Source: Caldilineaceae bacterium SB0661_bin_32 (GTDB lineage: Bacteria > Chloroflexota > Anaerolineae > Caldilineales > Caldilineaceae). Taken from it: a stretch of 64,000 bases of DNA. The stretch spans positions 28,339-92,338 of the forward strand of contig VXMH01000102.1 in assembly GCA_009841235.1 (NCBI GenBank), given 5' to 3'. The notes under the pieces are model-generated. The model searched no databases. It was not told where the DNA came from and saw nothing but the letters and a program-made list of their open reading frames with translations. Shown in pieces: positions 55,523 to 63,843 of the stretch (position 1 is its first letter; each line of letters begins with the position of its first letter). The translations under genes were made by a program, and so were the position numbers.

Positions 55523-57160
55523 TCAAACGCGTCGCCCTTGGCCCGATACGATCCGGCCCGGCGTAGCGCCGGTGTGCGCGCCGTCCCTGTAGACGCGTTC
55601 ACCGTTCACCCAGACGTCGCGCACGCCTTCGGAAAGCTGGTGGGGGTTGGTGAAGGTTGCCCGGTCGCCGACCGTTTCCGGGTCGAATATCACCACGTCG
55701 GCGTAGAAGCCCTCGCGCAGCTGGCCCCTGTCCCGCAGACCGAGCCGGTCGCAGAGCGCCGACGACATCTTGCGCACCGCGTCCTCCAGGGTAATGACCT
55801 TATCTTCGCGCACGTACTTTCCCAGAACTCTGCTGTAGGTGCCGTAGGCTCTTGGATGATAGGGGCCGGTCGGCGCGGCCCAGGACGGGTCCATCCCTCC
55901 GGCGTCAGTGGAGATCGTGATCCAGGGCTGTTGCAGTTGGCGCCGCAGGTTTTCCTCGCTCATCACAAAATAAAAGGTGCTGATGCGCTGCTCTTCCGAT
56001 GCCAGCAGGTCCATCGCCGCGTCTGGCCAGTCTACCCCCATTTCGGCTGCGATCTCTGAGAGGCGCCTGCCTGCGTACTTCTGGTTTTCCTGTTTCAGGA
56101 AGCCGACGGGCATCACGCCTTGCGGCCCGACCAGGTCGGCCATCGCTTCCCAGTCCCCGGTTGGGTGGAGGGCAGCTTCCCTGATCTTGGCGCGCATGGA
56201 GCTATCGCGTAAGTTCTCATATAGTTTATCGCCGGCCGCAGCCCAGGGCGGCAATACGGAGGTGAGCCCTGTTCCTGCAGCTGCGTAGGTGTACATGTCG
56301 GCCGTGACGTCGATTCCCTGTGAACGGGCTTCGGAAATGCGTTCCATCGCTGAAGCCAGTTTGTGCCAGTTGCGGGTTCCGGCCGCCTTTAAGTGATAGA
56401 TCTCGACAGGGACACCGGCATCGCGTCCGATCAATAGCGCCTCTTCCAGCCCTTCCATAAGAGCGTCGGCTTCGGATCGCAGGTGGGTAATGTAGATGCC
56501 GTGATAGGGACGAAAGGTCTTGGCAATCTCAACGACCTCATCAGTGTCGGCGTAGCTGGAGGGAGGGTAGATGAGCGCGAAGGAGACGCCGAATGCGCCG
56601 TCCTCCATCGCTTCCGCGGTAACTCGCTTCATCGTCGCCATTTCACCGTCGGTAGGTTGGCGCATCTCCATCCCCATGGCGTACTTGCGCACTGTGCCTC
56701 CGCCCAGGAAGGAGCCGATATTGGGGGAGACGCCGTGATCGGTCATTGCCTCCAGCCAGTCCCGAAAACGGTTCCAGGACGCCATGCGCTCGGCCCAGGC
56801 GGGATCCAGCAGTTGGGTGAACTGGTGAACTGGCAGGTCGGCGCTGATCCGGCCGCCAACGGGGGCAGGTGTCCATCCCTCGCCCATCACCTCCGTCGTT
56901 ACGCCCTGTGAAATCTTGGAGAGGCTGCGGCCGTCCACCATGAGCGACAGGATGGAGTGGCTGAGGATGTCAACGAATCCGGGACAGACTACGTGTCCGC
57001 CGGCGTCCACGACTTCGGCGCAGTTCTCCTTTGCGATTGCGCCGGGGGGCGCGACGGCTGCGATGCGGTCGCCGGACAGGGACACCTCCCCGTAGCGCCA
57101 GGGGGCGCCCGAACCGTCGACGATGCGTGCATTGTGAATAAGAATGGTGTTGTCAGGCAT
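55523..57160 (-). CDS. N-acyl-D-amino-acid deacylase family amidohydrolase
   Basis: A 545-residue D-aminoacylase/AtzF-type amidohydrolase. IHNARIVDGSGAPWRYGEV and VVCPGFVDILSHS at the N-terminus fit the family, though the usual D-x-H-x-H has become DILSH, so the first metal His is altered. EIYHLKAAG, AGMDPSW-like and TFTNPHQLSEG segments are typical near the end. It should hydrolyse N-acyl D-amino acids or similar amides. Altered ligand residues make the metal state uncertain. Confidence 0.85.
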   Translation of the reverse strand: MPDNTILIHNARIVDGSGAPWRYGEVSLSGDRIAAVAPPGAIAKENCAEVVDAGGHVVCPGFVDILSHSILSLMVDGRSLSKISQGVTTEVMGEGWTPAPVGGRISADLPVHQFTQLLDPAWAERMASWNRFRDWLEAMTDHGVSPNIGSFLGGGTVRKYAMGMEMRQPTDGEMATMKRVTAEAMEDGAFGVSFALIYPPSSYADTDEVVEIAKTFRPYHGIYITHLRSEADALMEGLEEALLIGRDAGVPVEIYHLKAAGTRNWHKLASAMERISEARSQGIDVTADMYTYAAAGTGLTSVLPPWAAAGDKLYENLRDSSMRAKIREAALHPTGDWEAMADLVGPQGVMPVGFLKQENQKYAGRRLSEIAAEMGVDWPDAAMDLLASEEQRISTFYFVMSEENLRRQLQQPWITISTDAGGMDPSWAAPTGPYHPRAYGTYSRVLGKYVREDKVITLEDAVRKMSSALCDRLGLRDRGQLREGFYADVVIFDPETVGDRATFTNPHQLSEGVRDVWVNGERVYRDGAHTGATPGRIVSGQGRRV

Positions 57161-57258
57161 GTGCGTTATTTCTGGACTGAGTTTGTGGTCGTTTCCGGCT
57201 CAAAAAAATGGTAATCGACACCGGTGGATGCGTCAAGGCGCATACTCCACCCACCCCA

Positions 57259-57293
57259 CAATCTACGGTAGGGGCAGGCCTTGTGCCTGCCCT
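57259..57293. repeat. Interspersed palindromic intergenic repeat, copy 1
   Basis: A 35-base sequence identical to 62709-62743. It contains the inverted repeat GGGCAGGC/GCCTGCCC around a CTTGT loop. Both copies are in intergenic DNA in the same orientation. Confidence 0.85.
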
Positions 57294-57372
57294 TCTTGGA
57301 CCCTTTGGCTGACTTCGGCAGTTTTGGCAATCCAAATTGGACGCGACTGCCCTGCGCCTGACGGGAAACAAT

Positions 57373-57401
57373 GTAGACGCGATTTCACGATATGATATAA
57401 T
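57373..57401 (+). promoter_or_regulatory. Candidate extended -10 promoter of subtilase gene
   Basis: TATAAT (57396-57401) preceded by TGA as an extended -10. The -35 region at 57373-57378 is poor. It lies about 122 bases upstream of the chosen start. Confidence 0.45.
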
Positions 57402-57522
57402 CGTTAAGACCTACGGAACACTTCCAGGAGTTCCACAGGCTTTCCCGAAGCACGAGCCCAGCGCTTGCATTTGCCAACATTCAGTCCTACGGAGTCTATC
57501 GGCGCCTCGATGCTGCCTTTCC

Positions 57523-58884
57523 ATGGTTACATCCGCCCGCAGTCGTTCAGTTTTCATCTCTCTCATCCTCATTCTCCTCCTTGCTCTACTCGCTTCCTGC
57601 TCAGGTAGACTGCGGCTTCCGAGACTGATCGGAAAGAAGGAAACATTCGCCTCCGGCCGCATCCTGATCAAATTCAATGCCGGCTCTTCCTCCGTTTCGA
57701 TGGCGGAAATGGCCAAAAAGTTCGATCTGCGGCCCTCTTCGATCCCATGTGGTGCCGTCCATATACACTCTGTGCGGCCGGGGACGGAGCTGGAGGCGGC
57801 GGAGGTATTCACGCTGGATCCGGCGGTGGACTATGCCGAGCCGGACTTCCTGATCTTCGCGGCCGCAGATGCCGGCACACCTGACGATCCCTTCTTCGAC
57901 AAACAGTGGGCGCTGGCCAAAATCGAAGCCGAGTCCGCCTGGAAGGTAGCCGCGGGGAGCAATGTAACGATCGCAGTGATCGATTCCGGCGTCGACCTGG
58001 ACCATCCGGAGCTGGCGGCGCGGGTTGTGGAAGGGTACGATTTTGTAAACGGTGACTCCCAGGCAGACGATGACTACGGACACGGGACATTGGTGGCCGG
58101 CGTCGCTGCGGCCGCTGCAAACAACAACATCGGTATCGCCGGGCTGGCCTGGAATGCCCGGATCATGCCCGTGAAGGTGCTGGACGGGCAGGGACAGGGT
58201 GTAAGCAGCAATCTGACCTGCGCCCTCTATTGGGCAGCCGACAGGGGAGCGGACATCATTAACATCAGTATTATCAGTTTCGGCCCGTCATTCGGAATGC
58301 AGAGCGCAATCAACTATGCCGCAAATGAAGGCGCATTGATTTTCTCGGCGGCAGGAAATCTGTTTGAAGAAGGCAATCCCGTCACATATCCTGCCGCTCA
58401 CGATAACGTCATCGCGGTCGCCGCCACCGATAAAGACGACGCCCACGCCTGGTTCTCAAGCGCGGGCGCCTTTGTAGATATAGCGGCGCCGGGGGTAGGC
58501 ATTTACAGCCCGTTTCCCCCGACACATGACGAGTACAGATCCGTGTATGGCACCAGCCTGGCGACACCTCACGGGGCGGGGCTGGCAGCGCTGGTTCTGT
58601 CTGCCGTTCCGAGTTTGTCCTCTGAAGAGGTGGAAACGGTTATCCAGCAGAGCGCAGTCGACCTTGGTGAAGCCGGCAAGGACGACAAGTTCGGTCACGG
58701 GAGAATCGACGCGTCGGCGGCAATTTCACTTACCCTGTCTTCATTGCCCGTACAACTGCTTCTGCCAGGCGTGAATGCGCCCGTCCCGACTGGGACCCCG
58801 ACAGCCGCTCCTTCGCCTGTTTCCGAGACGCCCCCCACGCCTACCCCCGGTCCTGCGCCGGCTCCAGGCCGGCAGCAGAACTGA
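57523..58884 (+). CDS. Subtilisin-like (S8) serine protease lipoprotein
   Basis: A 453-residue secreted protease from ATG 57523. A hydrophobic signal ends in LASC (Cys26), so it is probably a lipoprotein. A propeptide-like region follows (residues about 40-115). The catalytic triad is Asp154 (VIDSGVDLDHP), His187 (GHGTLVAG) and Ser345 (GTSLATPHGAG), with the oxyanion Asn279. The C-terminus is a Pro/Thr-rich tail of about 35 residues. The frame runs back to 57337, but the later ATG gives a proper signal peptide. Confidence 0.9.
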   Translation: MVTSARSRSVFISLILILLLALLASCSGRLRLPRLIGKKETFASGRILIKFNAGSSSVSMAEMAKKFDLRPSSIPCGAVHIHSVRPGTELEAAEVFTLDPAVDYAEPDFLIFAAADAGTPDDPFFDKQWALAKIEAESAWKVAAGSNVTIAVIDSGVDLDHPELAARVVEGYDFVNGDSQADDDYGHGTLVAGVAAAAANNNIGIAGLAWNARIMPVKVLDGQGQGVSSNLTCALYWAADRGADIINISIISFGPSFGMQSAINYAANEGALIFSAAGNLFEEGNPVTYPAAHDNVIAVAATDKDDAHAWFSSAGAFVDIAAPGVGIYSPFPPTHDEYRSVYGTSLATPHGAGLAALVLSAVPSLSSEEVETVIQQSAVDLGEAGKDDKFGHGRIDASAAISLTLSSLPVQLLLPGVNAPVPTGTPTAAPSPVSETPPTPTPGPAPAPGRQQN

Positions 58885-58951
58885 ACGCCGGGCCGGCACG
58901 AAGAACAGGAAATCCAGGGACGACCGGAAAAGAGACCCAAGTCTGCCGCTG

Positions 58952-60232
58952 CTACACGCCGTGGCGCCGCACGAACCGGTACATGCGCTCGAGGGCGACT
59001 TCCAGCTTCGACATTTCGACCGGATAGGCGCAGCGCACGTGCCCCTCGCCCCCGGCGCCAAACCCGCTGCCCGGAATTACGGCCACGCGTTCTTCGCGCA
59101 GTAGCTTGTCGGCAAATTCAAACTCGTCCATGCCGGTTCGCCGAACGCTGGGGAAGGCATAGAATGCGCCCTTCGGCTCGAAACAGTCCAGGCCGATTTC
59201 GTTGAGACCGTCGACGAAGAACCGGCGGCGTTCGCCATAGCTGGCCACCATCTCCTGCACGGCGGACTCCGCGGTTGGGTCGGTCAGAGCATGTATGGCG
59301 GCGGCCTGCCCGCCGGTAGGCGCCGACATGATCAGGTATTGGTGGATACGGCGCATCGCGCCGAGCAACTCCGCGGGGCCGGCGGCATAGCCGATGCGCC
59401 AGCCCGTCATGGCGTAGTCTTTGCTCATTCCCCCCAGATGTATGGTCCTCTTCGCCATACCCGGCAGCGCGGCGAACATCACGTGCTCGTGATCATCGTA
59501 GACCAGCCGGTCGTAGATTTCGTCGGAGATGACGACCAGATCGTGCTTCTCCGCGACCTGCGCAATCGCTGAAAGCTCTTCGCGATTCATCACCGCGCCG
59601 GTCGGATTGCAGGGATAGCCGATGAGCAGAACCTTGGTGCGCGGGGTGATGGCTTCCTCTAGCTGACCCGGTGTCAGGACAAAGTTGTTGTCCGCATAGG
59701 TCGGAATGTCGACAACCGTGCCGCCGGCCAGAATCACGTCTGCGGTGTAGGATACGAAACAGGGCTGCGGAACAAGGACCTCGTCACCCGGATCGAGCAG
59801 TGCCTGCATCGCCAGGTACATTGCTTCGCTGACGCCGACGGTGATAAGAACCTCCGTACCGGCATCATATGCCGGCGCGCCGTAAAGTTTCGTCAGCATG
59901 GCCGCCACAGCTTCCCGCAGCTCCAATGTTCCGGCGTTGGAGGTATAGGAAGTGTTGCCTTGCAGCAGGCTGTCCGACCCGGCGTTGAGAACCGGTTTCG
60001 GAGTTACATAGTCGGGCTCGCCGATACCCAGGCTTATCACGTCATCCATGGTCGTAGCGAGATCGAAATAGCGTCGAATCGGAGAGGGCGGGACGCGCTG
60101 CACGCGGCTGCTCAGCCGGCTCTCCAGCGAACGCCGCAGACCAACGGAAGGGGCTGTCTCTTCGGCACTTGCGCTGGACCGCAGGGCGGTCGGGGCTTCA
60201 GGAGAGTTCATTAGTATCGTATTCATTTCCAT
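58952..60232 (-). CDS. Class I/II PLP aminotransferase (aspartate aminotransferase-like)
   Basis: A 426-residue fold-type I aminotransferase from ATG 60232. The cofactor Lys271 is in GGMSKDYAMTGWRIG; NPTG (209-212) and Asp237/Tyr240 (SDEIYDRL) hold the ring, and an arginine near the C-terminus (VRCAYP) binds the carboxylate. The frame continues upstream to 60601 but that part has no similarity and is proline/arginine-rich. It is close to aspartate/aromatic aminotransferases, exact substrate open. Confidence 0.9.
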   Translation of the reverse strand: MEMNTILMNSPEAPTALRSSASAEETAPSVGLRRSLESRLSSRVQRVPPSPIRRYFDLATTMDDVISLGIGEPDYVTPKPVLNAGSDSLLQGNTSYTSNAGTLELREAVAAMLTKLYGAPAYDAGTEVLITVGVSEAMYLAMQALLDPGDEVLVPQPCFVSYTADVILAGGTVVDIPTYADNNFVLTPGQLEEAITPRTKVLLIGYPCNPTGAVMNREELSAIAQVAEKHDLVVISDEIYDRLVYDDHEHVMFAALPGMAKRTIHLGGMSKDYAMTGWRIGYAAGPAELLGAMRRIHQYLIMSAPTGGQAAAIHALTDPTAESAVQEMVASYGERRRFFVDGLNEIGLDCFEPKGAFYAFPSVRRTGMDEFEFADKLLREERVAVIPGSGFGAGGEGHVRCAYPVEMSKLEVALERMYRFVRRHGV

Positions 60233-60476
60233 TTCTTCGTGTCCGGCCGGGGCCGGCCTTCTTGGTGCTACGGTAGCAATCTTGAGGGTCCGGAAACCGC
60301 AGTTCCCGGGGAGAAGCCTTTGCAGCCGGTTCCACAACGGTCGGCGACTTAACCGAACCGCTGCCGGCAAGGTGCACCGGCTGCGCTCCGGCCAGGCTCG
60401 GAGGCCTGCGGCAGCCGGATCGATCCCCGCGCCGCAGTTTCCGGACGTTCCGGGTATGGCAATTCGAGAGCAGTTC

Positions 60477-61952
60477 TCACAGTTCCGGTCTCCGCAGACG
60501 CCAATCCGTACTCTGTTCGTAGGCGTAGGCAGCCCGCAATATCCTCTCTTCGCCCAGTGAAGGGCCGAGAAGTTGCAGTCCGATCGGAAGTCCGCCGGCA
60601 TCGAATCCGCAGGGGATGCTGATCCCGCAGAGGCCGGCCAGATTGGCGCCGGTTGTAAATATATCGGTCAGTATCATCGCCAGCGGATCGTCCACTTTTT
60701 CGCCGATGCGGAATGCGGTGGTCGGCGAGGTCGGCGAGAGAATGACGTCAACATCGGTAAAGGCCCTGTCGAAGTCCTGCTTGATCAGCGTGCGAACCTG
60801 CTGGGCTTTGAGATAGTAGGCGTCGTAGTACCCGGCGCTCAGGGCATAGGCCCCCAGCATGATGCGCCGCTTCACCTCCGAACCGAATCCTGCCCCGCGT
60901 GTCTGGCGGAAGTGGTCAAATATGGTCTCACCATCGACGCTGAGGCCGAAGCGAATGCCGTCATACCGGGCCAGGTTTGCGCTGGCCTCCGCGGTTACGA
61001 CCAGGTAGTAGACCGGCAGGGCCAGCTCCGTGTTGGGTAAGTGGATCGGTACGATCTCTGCGCCAAGTGAAGCGAACTGCTCAATGGCAGCGCGGACCGC
61101 CGCCTCGACCTCAGGCTGGATGCCTTCGACGAAATACTCATGGGGAATGCCGATCCGCATCCCTGCGGCTTCTCCGGTCAACGCCGCTGAGAAGTCGGGC
61201 GCGTCCACTGGCAAAGTGGTGCTGTCTTGCGGGTCGACACCGGCAACTGCTTCAAGCAGCAGGGCGGCGTCAGCAACTGTCTTGGTAATCGGCCCGATCT
61301 GGTCCAGGCTGCTGCCATAGGCGATGAGCCCGTAGCGGCTGACGCGGCCGTAGGAGGGCTTCAACCCGACAATGCCGCAAAACGCAGCCGGCTGTCGTAC
61401 ACTGCCTCCGGTATCCGTTCCCAGTGCAGCCGGCGCTTCGTCGGCAGCCACTGCGGCCGCGGAGCCTCCGCTGCTCCCGCCGGGAACGCGCTCCAGGTCC
61501 CAGGGATTTCGGGTGGGGCCGTAGCCGCTGTTCTCCGTACTCGACCCCATCGCGAACTCGTCGGTGTTGGTCTTTCCCAGTATTACTGTTCCGGCCGCCT
61601 TCAATTTTTTCACCGCAGTAGCGGAATAGGGCGGAACAAAACCCTCCAGAATGCGGCTGCCGGCGGTCGTCTCGATCCCGGCTGTCATCAGCACGTCTTT
61701 GATGGCCAGCGGAATCCCCAAGAGGGGACGGCTGTCCCCGTCGGCACGCGCGCGGTCCGCCTCGGATGCCGCTTCGAGCGCCTCAGCCGGTGTCGTTCGC
61801 AGGAAAGCATGCAGCGATCCGTCTACCCGCTCGATCCGCTCAAGGAACGCCTGCGTCAGATCGACTGAGGTAAAGCGGCCAGCCGCCAATCCGGCGCCGG
61901 CTTCGGCTACGCCAAGGGATGTCAACTGTTCTGTCGAATTCTGGCCGCCCAT
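60477..61952 (-). CDS. gatA: Asp-tRNA(Asn)/Glu-tRNA(Gln) amidotransferase subunit A
   Basis: A 491-residue amidase-signature protein that hydrolyses glutamine and passes ammonia to GatB. The Ser-cisSer-Lys triad is visible: Lys85 (AIKDVL), Ser160 (PGGSSGGS) and Ser184 (TDTGGSVRQPA). The start at 61952 removes 85 unlikely residues. gatC lies 64 bases upstream in the same direction, so they are probably co-transcribed; gatB is not in this window. Confidence 0.96.
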   Translation of the reverse strand: MGGQNSTEQLTSLGVAEAGAGLAAGRFTSVDLTQAFLERIERVDGSLHAFLRTTPAEALEAASEADRARADGDSRPLLGIPLAIKDVLMTAGIETTAGSRILEGFVPPYSATAVKKLKAAGTVILGKTNTDEFAMGSSTENSGYGPTRNPWDLERVPGGSSGGSAAAVAADEAPAALGTDTGGSVRQPAAFCGIVGLKPSYGRVSRYGLIAYGSSLDQIGPITKTVADAALLLEAVAGVDPQDSTTLPVDAPDFSAALTGEAAGMRIGIPHEYFVEGIQPEVEAAVRAAIEQFASLGAEIVPIHLPNTELALPVYYLVVTAEASANLARYDGIRFGLSVDGETIFDHFRQTRGAGFGSEVKRRIMLGAYALSAGYYDAYYLKAQQVRTLIKQDFDRAFTDVDVILSPTSPTTAFRIGEKVDDPLAMILTDIFTTGANLAGLCGISIPCGFDAGGLPIGLQLLGPSLGEERILRAAYAYEQSTDWRLRRPEL

Positions 61953-62016
61953 CACCCTGACCGCCTTCTCCGTCTGACGCCTACGCACGCCTGCTCTCGA
62001 GCCTTCCCGTTGTCCA

Positions 62017-62316
62017 CTACGCCCCTGAGTCGTCAAATACGGCGATGACCCGAAAATAGCCGTCATCGGCATCGGGGGCATTGTCGACCGCCTGATCGTT
62101 TGACAGACTAGCCTGCGACGCGTCCTCTGCCAGTACATTGCTGAGCGGCAGTACCTGAGGCGTTGGGGGTACGGCGCTTGTATCCACGGACTGAATCTGC
62201 TGGGCATATGTCAGAATCTGCCCGAGCTGCCCGGCATATTCCTCTAGCTCGGCGTCGCTCAATTGCAGCTTAGCCAGTTCAGCGACGTGCCGGACCTCGT
62301 CCTTTGTCAGTTTCAC
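62017..62316 (-). CDS. gatC: Asp-tRNA(Asn)/Glu-tRNA(Gln) amidotransferase subunit C
   Basis: A 99-residue subunit that stabilises GatA-GatB. The start is a GTG at 62316 beginning (M)KLTKDEVRHVAELAKLQL, the family's usual N-terminus, with GAGG five bases upstream. The frame continues to 62388, but that would run through the leader terminator and add 24 atypical residues. The C-terminus (NAPDADDGYFRV) is canonical. Confidence 0.95.
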   Translation of the reverse strand: MKLTKDEVRHVAELAKLQLSDAELEEYAGQLGQILTYAQQIQSVDTSAVPPTPQVLPLSNVLAEDASQASLSNDQAVDNAPDADDGYFRVIAVFDDSGA

Positions 62317-62355
62317 AACGACCTCGCGGCTTTGAATGAAGTTCGTATCGGCCAC

Positions 62356-62385
62356 AAAAAAACGCCGTGGTACCAGTCCACGGCG
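62356..62385 (-). terminator. Intrinsic terminator in gatC leader (possible attenuator)
   Basis: CGCCGTGG (transcript 62385-62378) and CCACGGCG (62370-62363) form a perfect 8-bp GC-rich stem with a 7-base loop, followed by seven U (62362-62356). It sits 40 bases upstream of the gatC start, within a leader that begins near 62545. A third element identical to the right arm (CCACGGCG at 62412-62405) could pair with the left arm instead and prevent the terminator. Confidence 0.75.
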
Positions 62386-62404
62386 CATCCCAGCGTTTCC
62401 TCGG

Positions 62405-62412
62405 CGCCGTGG
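62405..62412 (-). promoter_or_regulatory. Candidate anti-terminator arm in gatC leader
   Basis: The leader sequence CCACGGCG here is identical to the 3' arm of the terminator at 62363-62370 and complementary to its 5' arm. Formation of this upstream hairpin (19-base loop) excludes the terminator hairpin. Confidence 0.5.
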
Positions 62413-62455
62413 CCCTCCGTCAGTGCCTGCGGCGCAGTGTAAACAGCGTTACCTG

Positions 62456-62521
62456 CTACCGCGGCACGCGCGCTGCTGCGTATGCTGCCGCGCAGTTGGC
62501 TTTTACAGGTGAAAGGTACAT
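62456..62521 (-). CDS. Possible 21-residue leader peptide of gatCA
   Basis: An ATG-started 21-codon frame lies within the gatC leader, between promoter and the pairing elements. It is alanine-rich (7 of 21), starts MYLSPVKAN and ends RVPR. No good ribosome-binding site is seen; it may be a chance frame. It is not rich in Glu, Gln, Asp or Asn, so a classical amino-acid sensing leader is not shown. Confidence 0.25.
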   Translation of the reverse strand: MYLSPVKANCAAAYAAARVPR

Positions 62522-62551
62522 CTGTGTGGGAAATCCTGATTGCATGGTCAA

Positions 62552-62581
62552 AGTATAGAACAGTGAATCAGAAACTGTCAA
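62552..62581 (-). promoter_or_regulatory. Strong sigma-70 promoter of gatC-gatA
   Basis: On the minus strand TTGACA (62581-62576), 18-base spacer and TATACT (62557-62552). Consensus -35 and near-consensus -10. The predicted start near 62545 leaves a leader of about 230 bases before gatC. Confidence 0.8.
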
Positions 62582-62708
62582 ATCTTCGCAAAACTTGGGT
62601 GTAGTTCAAAATGAAAGTGAGTTTTCGCAAACCTGTGCCGGTGACTGGACCATGCCCGGTCCCCACTCGACTCTCAGGCGGCAGAAGCGCCGCCTCCGCA
62701 CTCCCCTC

Positions 62709-62743
62709 AATCTACGGTAGGGGCAGGCCTTGTGCCTGCCCTC
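62709..62743. repeat. Interspersed palindromic intergenic repeat, copy 2
   Basis: Identical over 35 bases to 57259-57293, with the inverted repeat GGGCAGGC/GCCTGCCC. It lies between the gatC leader and the AAC(3) promoter. Confidence 0.85.
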
Positions 62744-62825
62744 GCGCCGCCAGCCCCTCCGCCTCTGACCACTGACATCTAACCACTATCGTAATGCGAT
62801 TGCCCTGACCTCATGCCGCCCGCAG

Positions 62826-62854
62826 TTGACAGACGAGAACCGGTGGGATACAAC
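62826..62854 (+). promoter_or_regulatory. Candidate sigma-70 promoter of AAC(3) gene
   Basis: TTGACA (62826-62831), 17-base spacer, TACAAC (62849-62854). It lies about 45 bases upstream of the start codon at 62899. Confidence 0.55.
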
Positions 62855-62898
62855 AGACAAAATTCGGGAAGCTGCTACCGTCACAGGGAGGACACCCA

Positions 62899-63750
62899 AT
62901 GGGGATTCCACAGACGCAGGAGCGGATTAGCGAATCACTGCGTGCGCTCGGACTGCCGGGCGGCGCCATCGTCTTCGTGCATAGTTCTATGAGCAGCATT
63001 GGATACGTTGAAGGCGGCGCCGGGACTCTGGTCGATGCCTTCCTGAAGGTTCTCGGGCCGGCCGGAACGCTTTCGGTGCCAACTTTCACTTTTTCTCACT
63101 CGGGTGAGACGGACCCTGTCTTCGACCCTGCGCACGATCCATCTGAAATGGGCCGCCTGACTGAAGAGACCCGCACGCGGTCAGGTTCCCACAGAAGTTG
63201 CCACCTGCTCCATTCGGTCGCCGCCCTCGGAGCGCAGGCAGAGCAGATAACCGCCAGTCACGGACCGTCAGCCTGGGCGAAAGACGGTCCATTCTGGCAG
63301 CTCCATGAGTTGGATGCCTATATTCTACTGTTGGGTGTGCCCTACCTCCGCTGCACCTTCTTTCACCTGCTGGAGCTGCTGGTTGAGGTCCCCTACCGGC
63401 AGTGGCGCGAATTCGAGGCCCGCGTCCGGGATCCGGACGGCTCGCAGCGACCACTCCCTGCTCTGGCCTTCAGCCCAAAGCCGGACTTCGTGGGCAACGA
63501 CTTCAACAGACTTGGGACGATGTTGGAAGATCGAGGGCTTGTAATGGCAGGCAGCGTGGGCAATGCAGAGGCCCGGCTCTTCCGCGCCAGAGATGCATTC
63601 GATGTCGGCTTGGCACAATATCGACTCGACCCGGACCTCTTTCTCATGCAAGGGCAGGAATACACGCCTCTGCGAAGCGGCGTTCTGACTGAAGAGTTGC
63701 ACAATGAGAAATGGGTGTTGGACCCTGCGCAGATCTACCCAAGCCGGTGA
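62899..63750 (+). CDS. AAC(3)-family aminoglycoside N-acetyltransferase-like protein
   Basis: A 283-residue Antibiotic_NAT protein. GAIVFVHSSMSSIGYVEGGAGTLVDAF at the N-terminus and GSHRSCHLLHSVAALG (His used in catalysis by the family) match. GGGAGGA precedes the ATG. Environmental members include acetyltransferases with roles other than resistance, such as those acting on surface glycans (YokD-like). No other resistance genes are near, so a metabolic role is possible. Confidence 0.87.
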   Translation: MGIPQTQERISESLRALGLPGGAIVFVHSSMSSIGYVEGGAGTLVDAFLKVLGPAGTLSVPTFTFSHSGETDPVFDPAHDPSEMGRLTEETRTRSGSHRSCHLLHSVAALGAQAEQITASHGPSAWAKDGPFWQLHELDAYILLLGVPYLRCTFFHLLELLVEVPYRQWREFEARVRDPDGSQRPLPALAFSPKPDFVGNDFNRLGTMLEDRGLVMAGSVGNAEARLFRARDAFDVGLAQYRLDPDLFLMQGQEYTPLRSGVLTEELHNEKWVLDPAQIYPSR

Positions 63751-63843
63751 CACGCCGATATATACGAAACTCGCCCCAATTTCGGCAGGGCAATTGCATC
63801 TTATTCCCTCAATTTCTTGGGAAGCTGCCCGAAACGCATGGCC

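Larger units (their letters stand above)
57161..57522. other. Divergent intergenic region with palindromic repeat
   Basis: About 360 bases between the leftward D-aminoacylase and the rightward subtilase. It carries one copy of the interspersed repeat (57259-57293) and a candidate promoter (57373-57401). The subtilase frame is open back to 57337, but the region lacks a recognisable signal peptide, so it is taken as non-coding. Confidence 0.5.
62317..62898. other. Divergent intergenic region between gatC and AAC(3) gene
   Basis: About 580 bases. The left 265 bases hold the gatC leader with promoter, pairing elements and terminator; the middle holds a repeat copy; the right part holds the AAC(3) promoter. 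No further gene is seen. Confidence 0.7.

Noticed and set aside
62356..62412. T-box riboswitch before gatC
   Set aside because: UGGUACC is present, but it falls in the loop and 3' arm of the terminator instead of the 5' arm, and no Stem I specifier structure was recognised.
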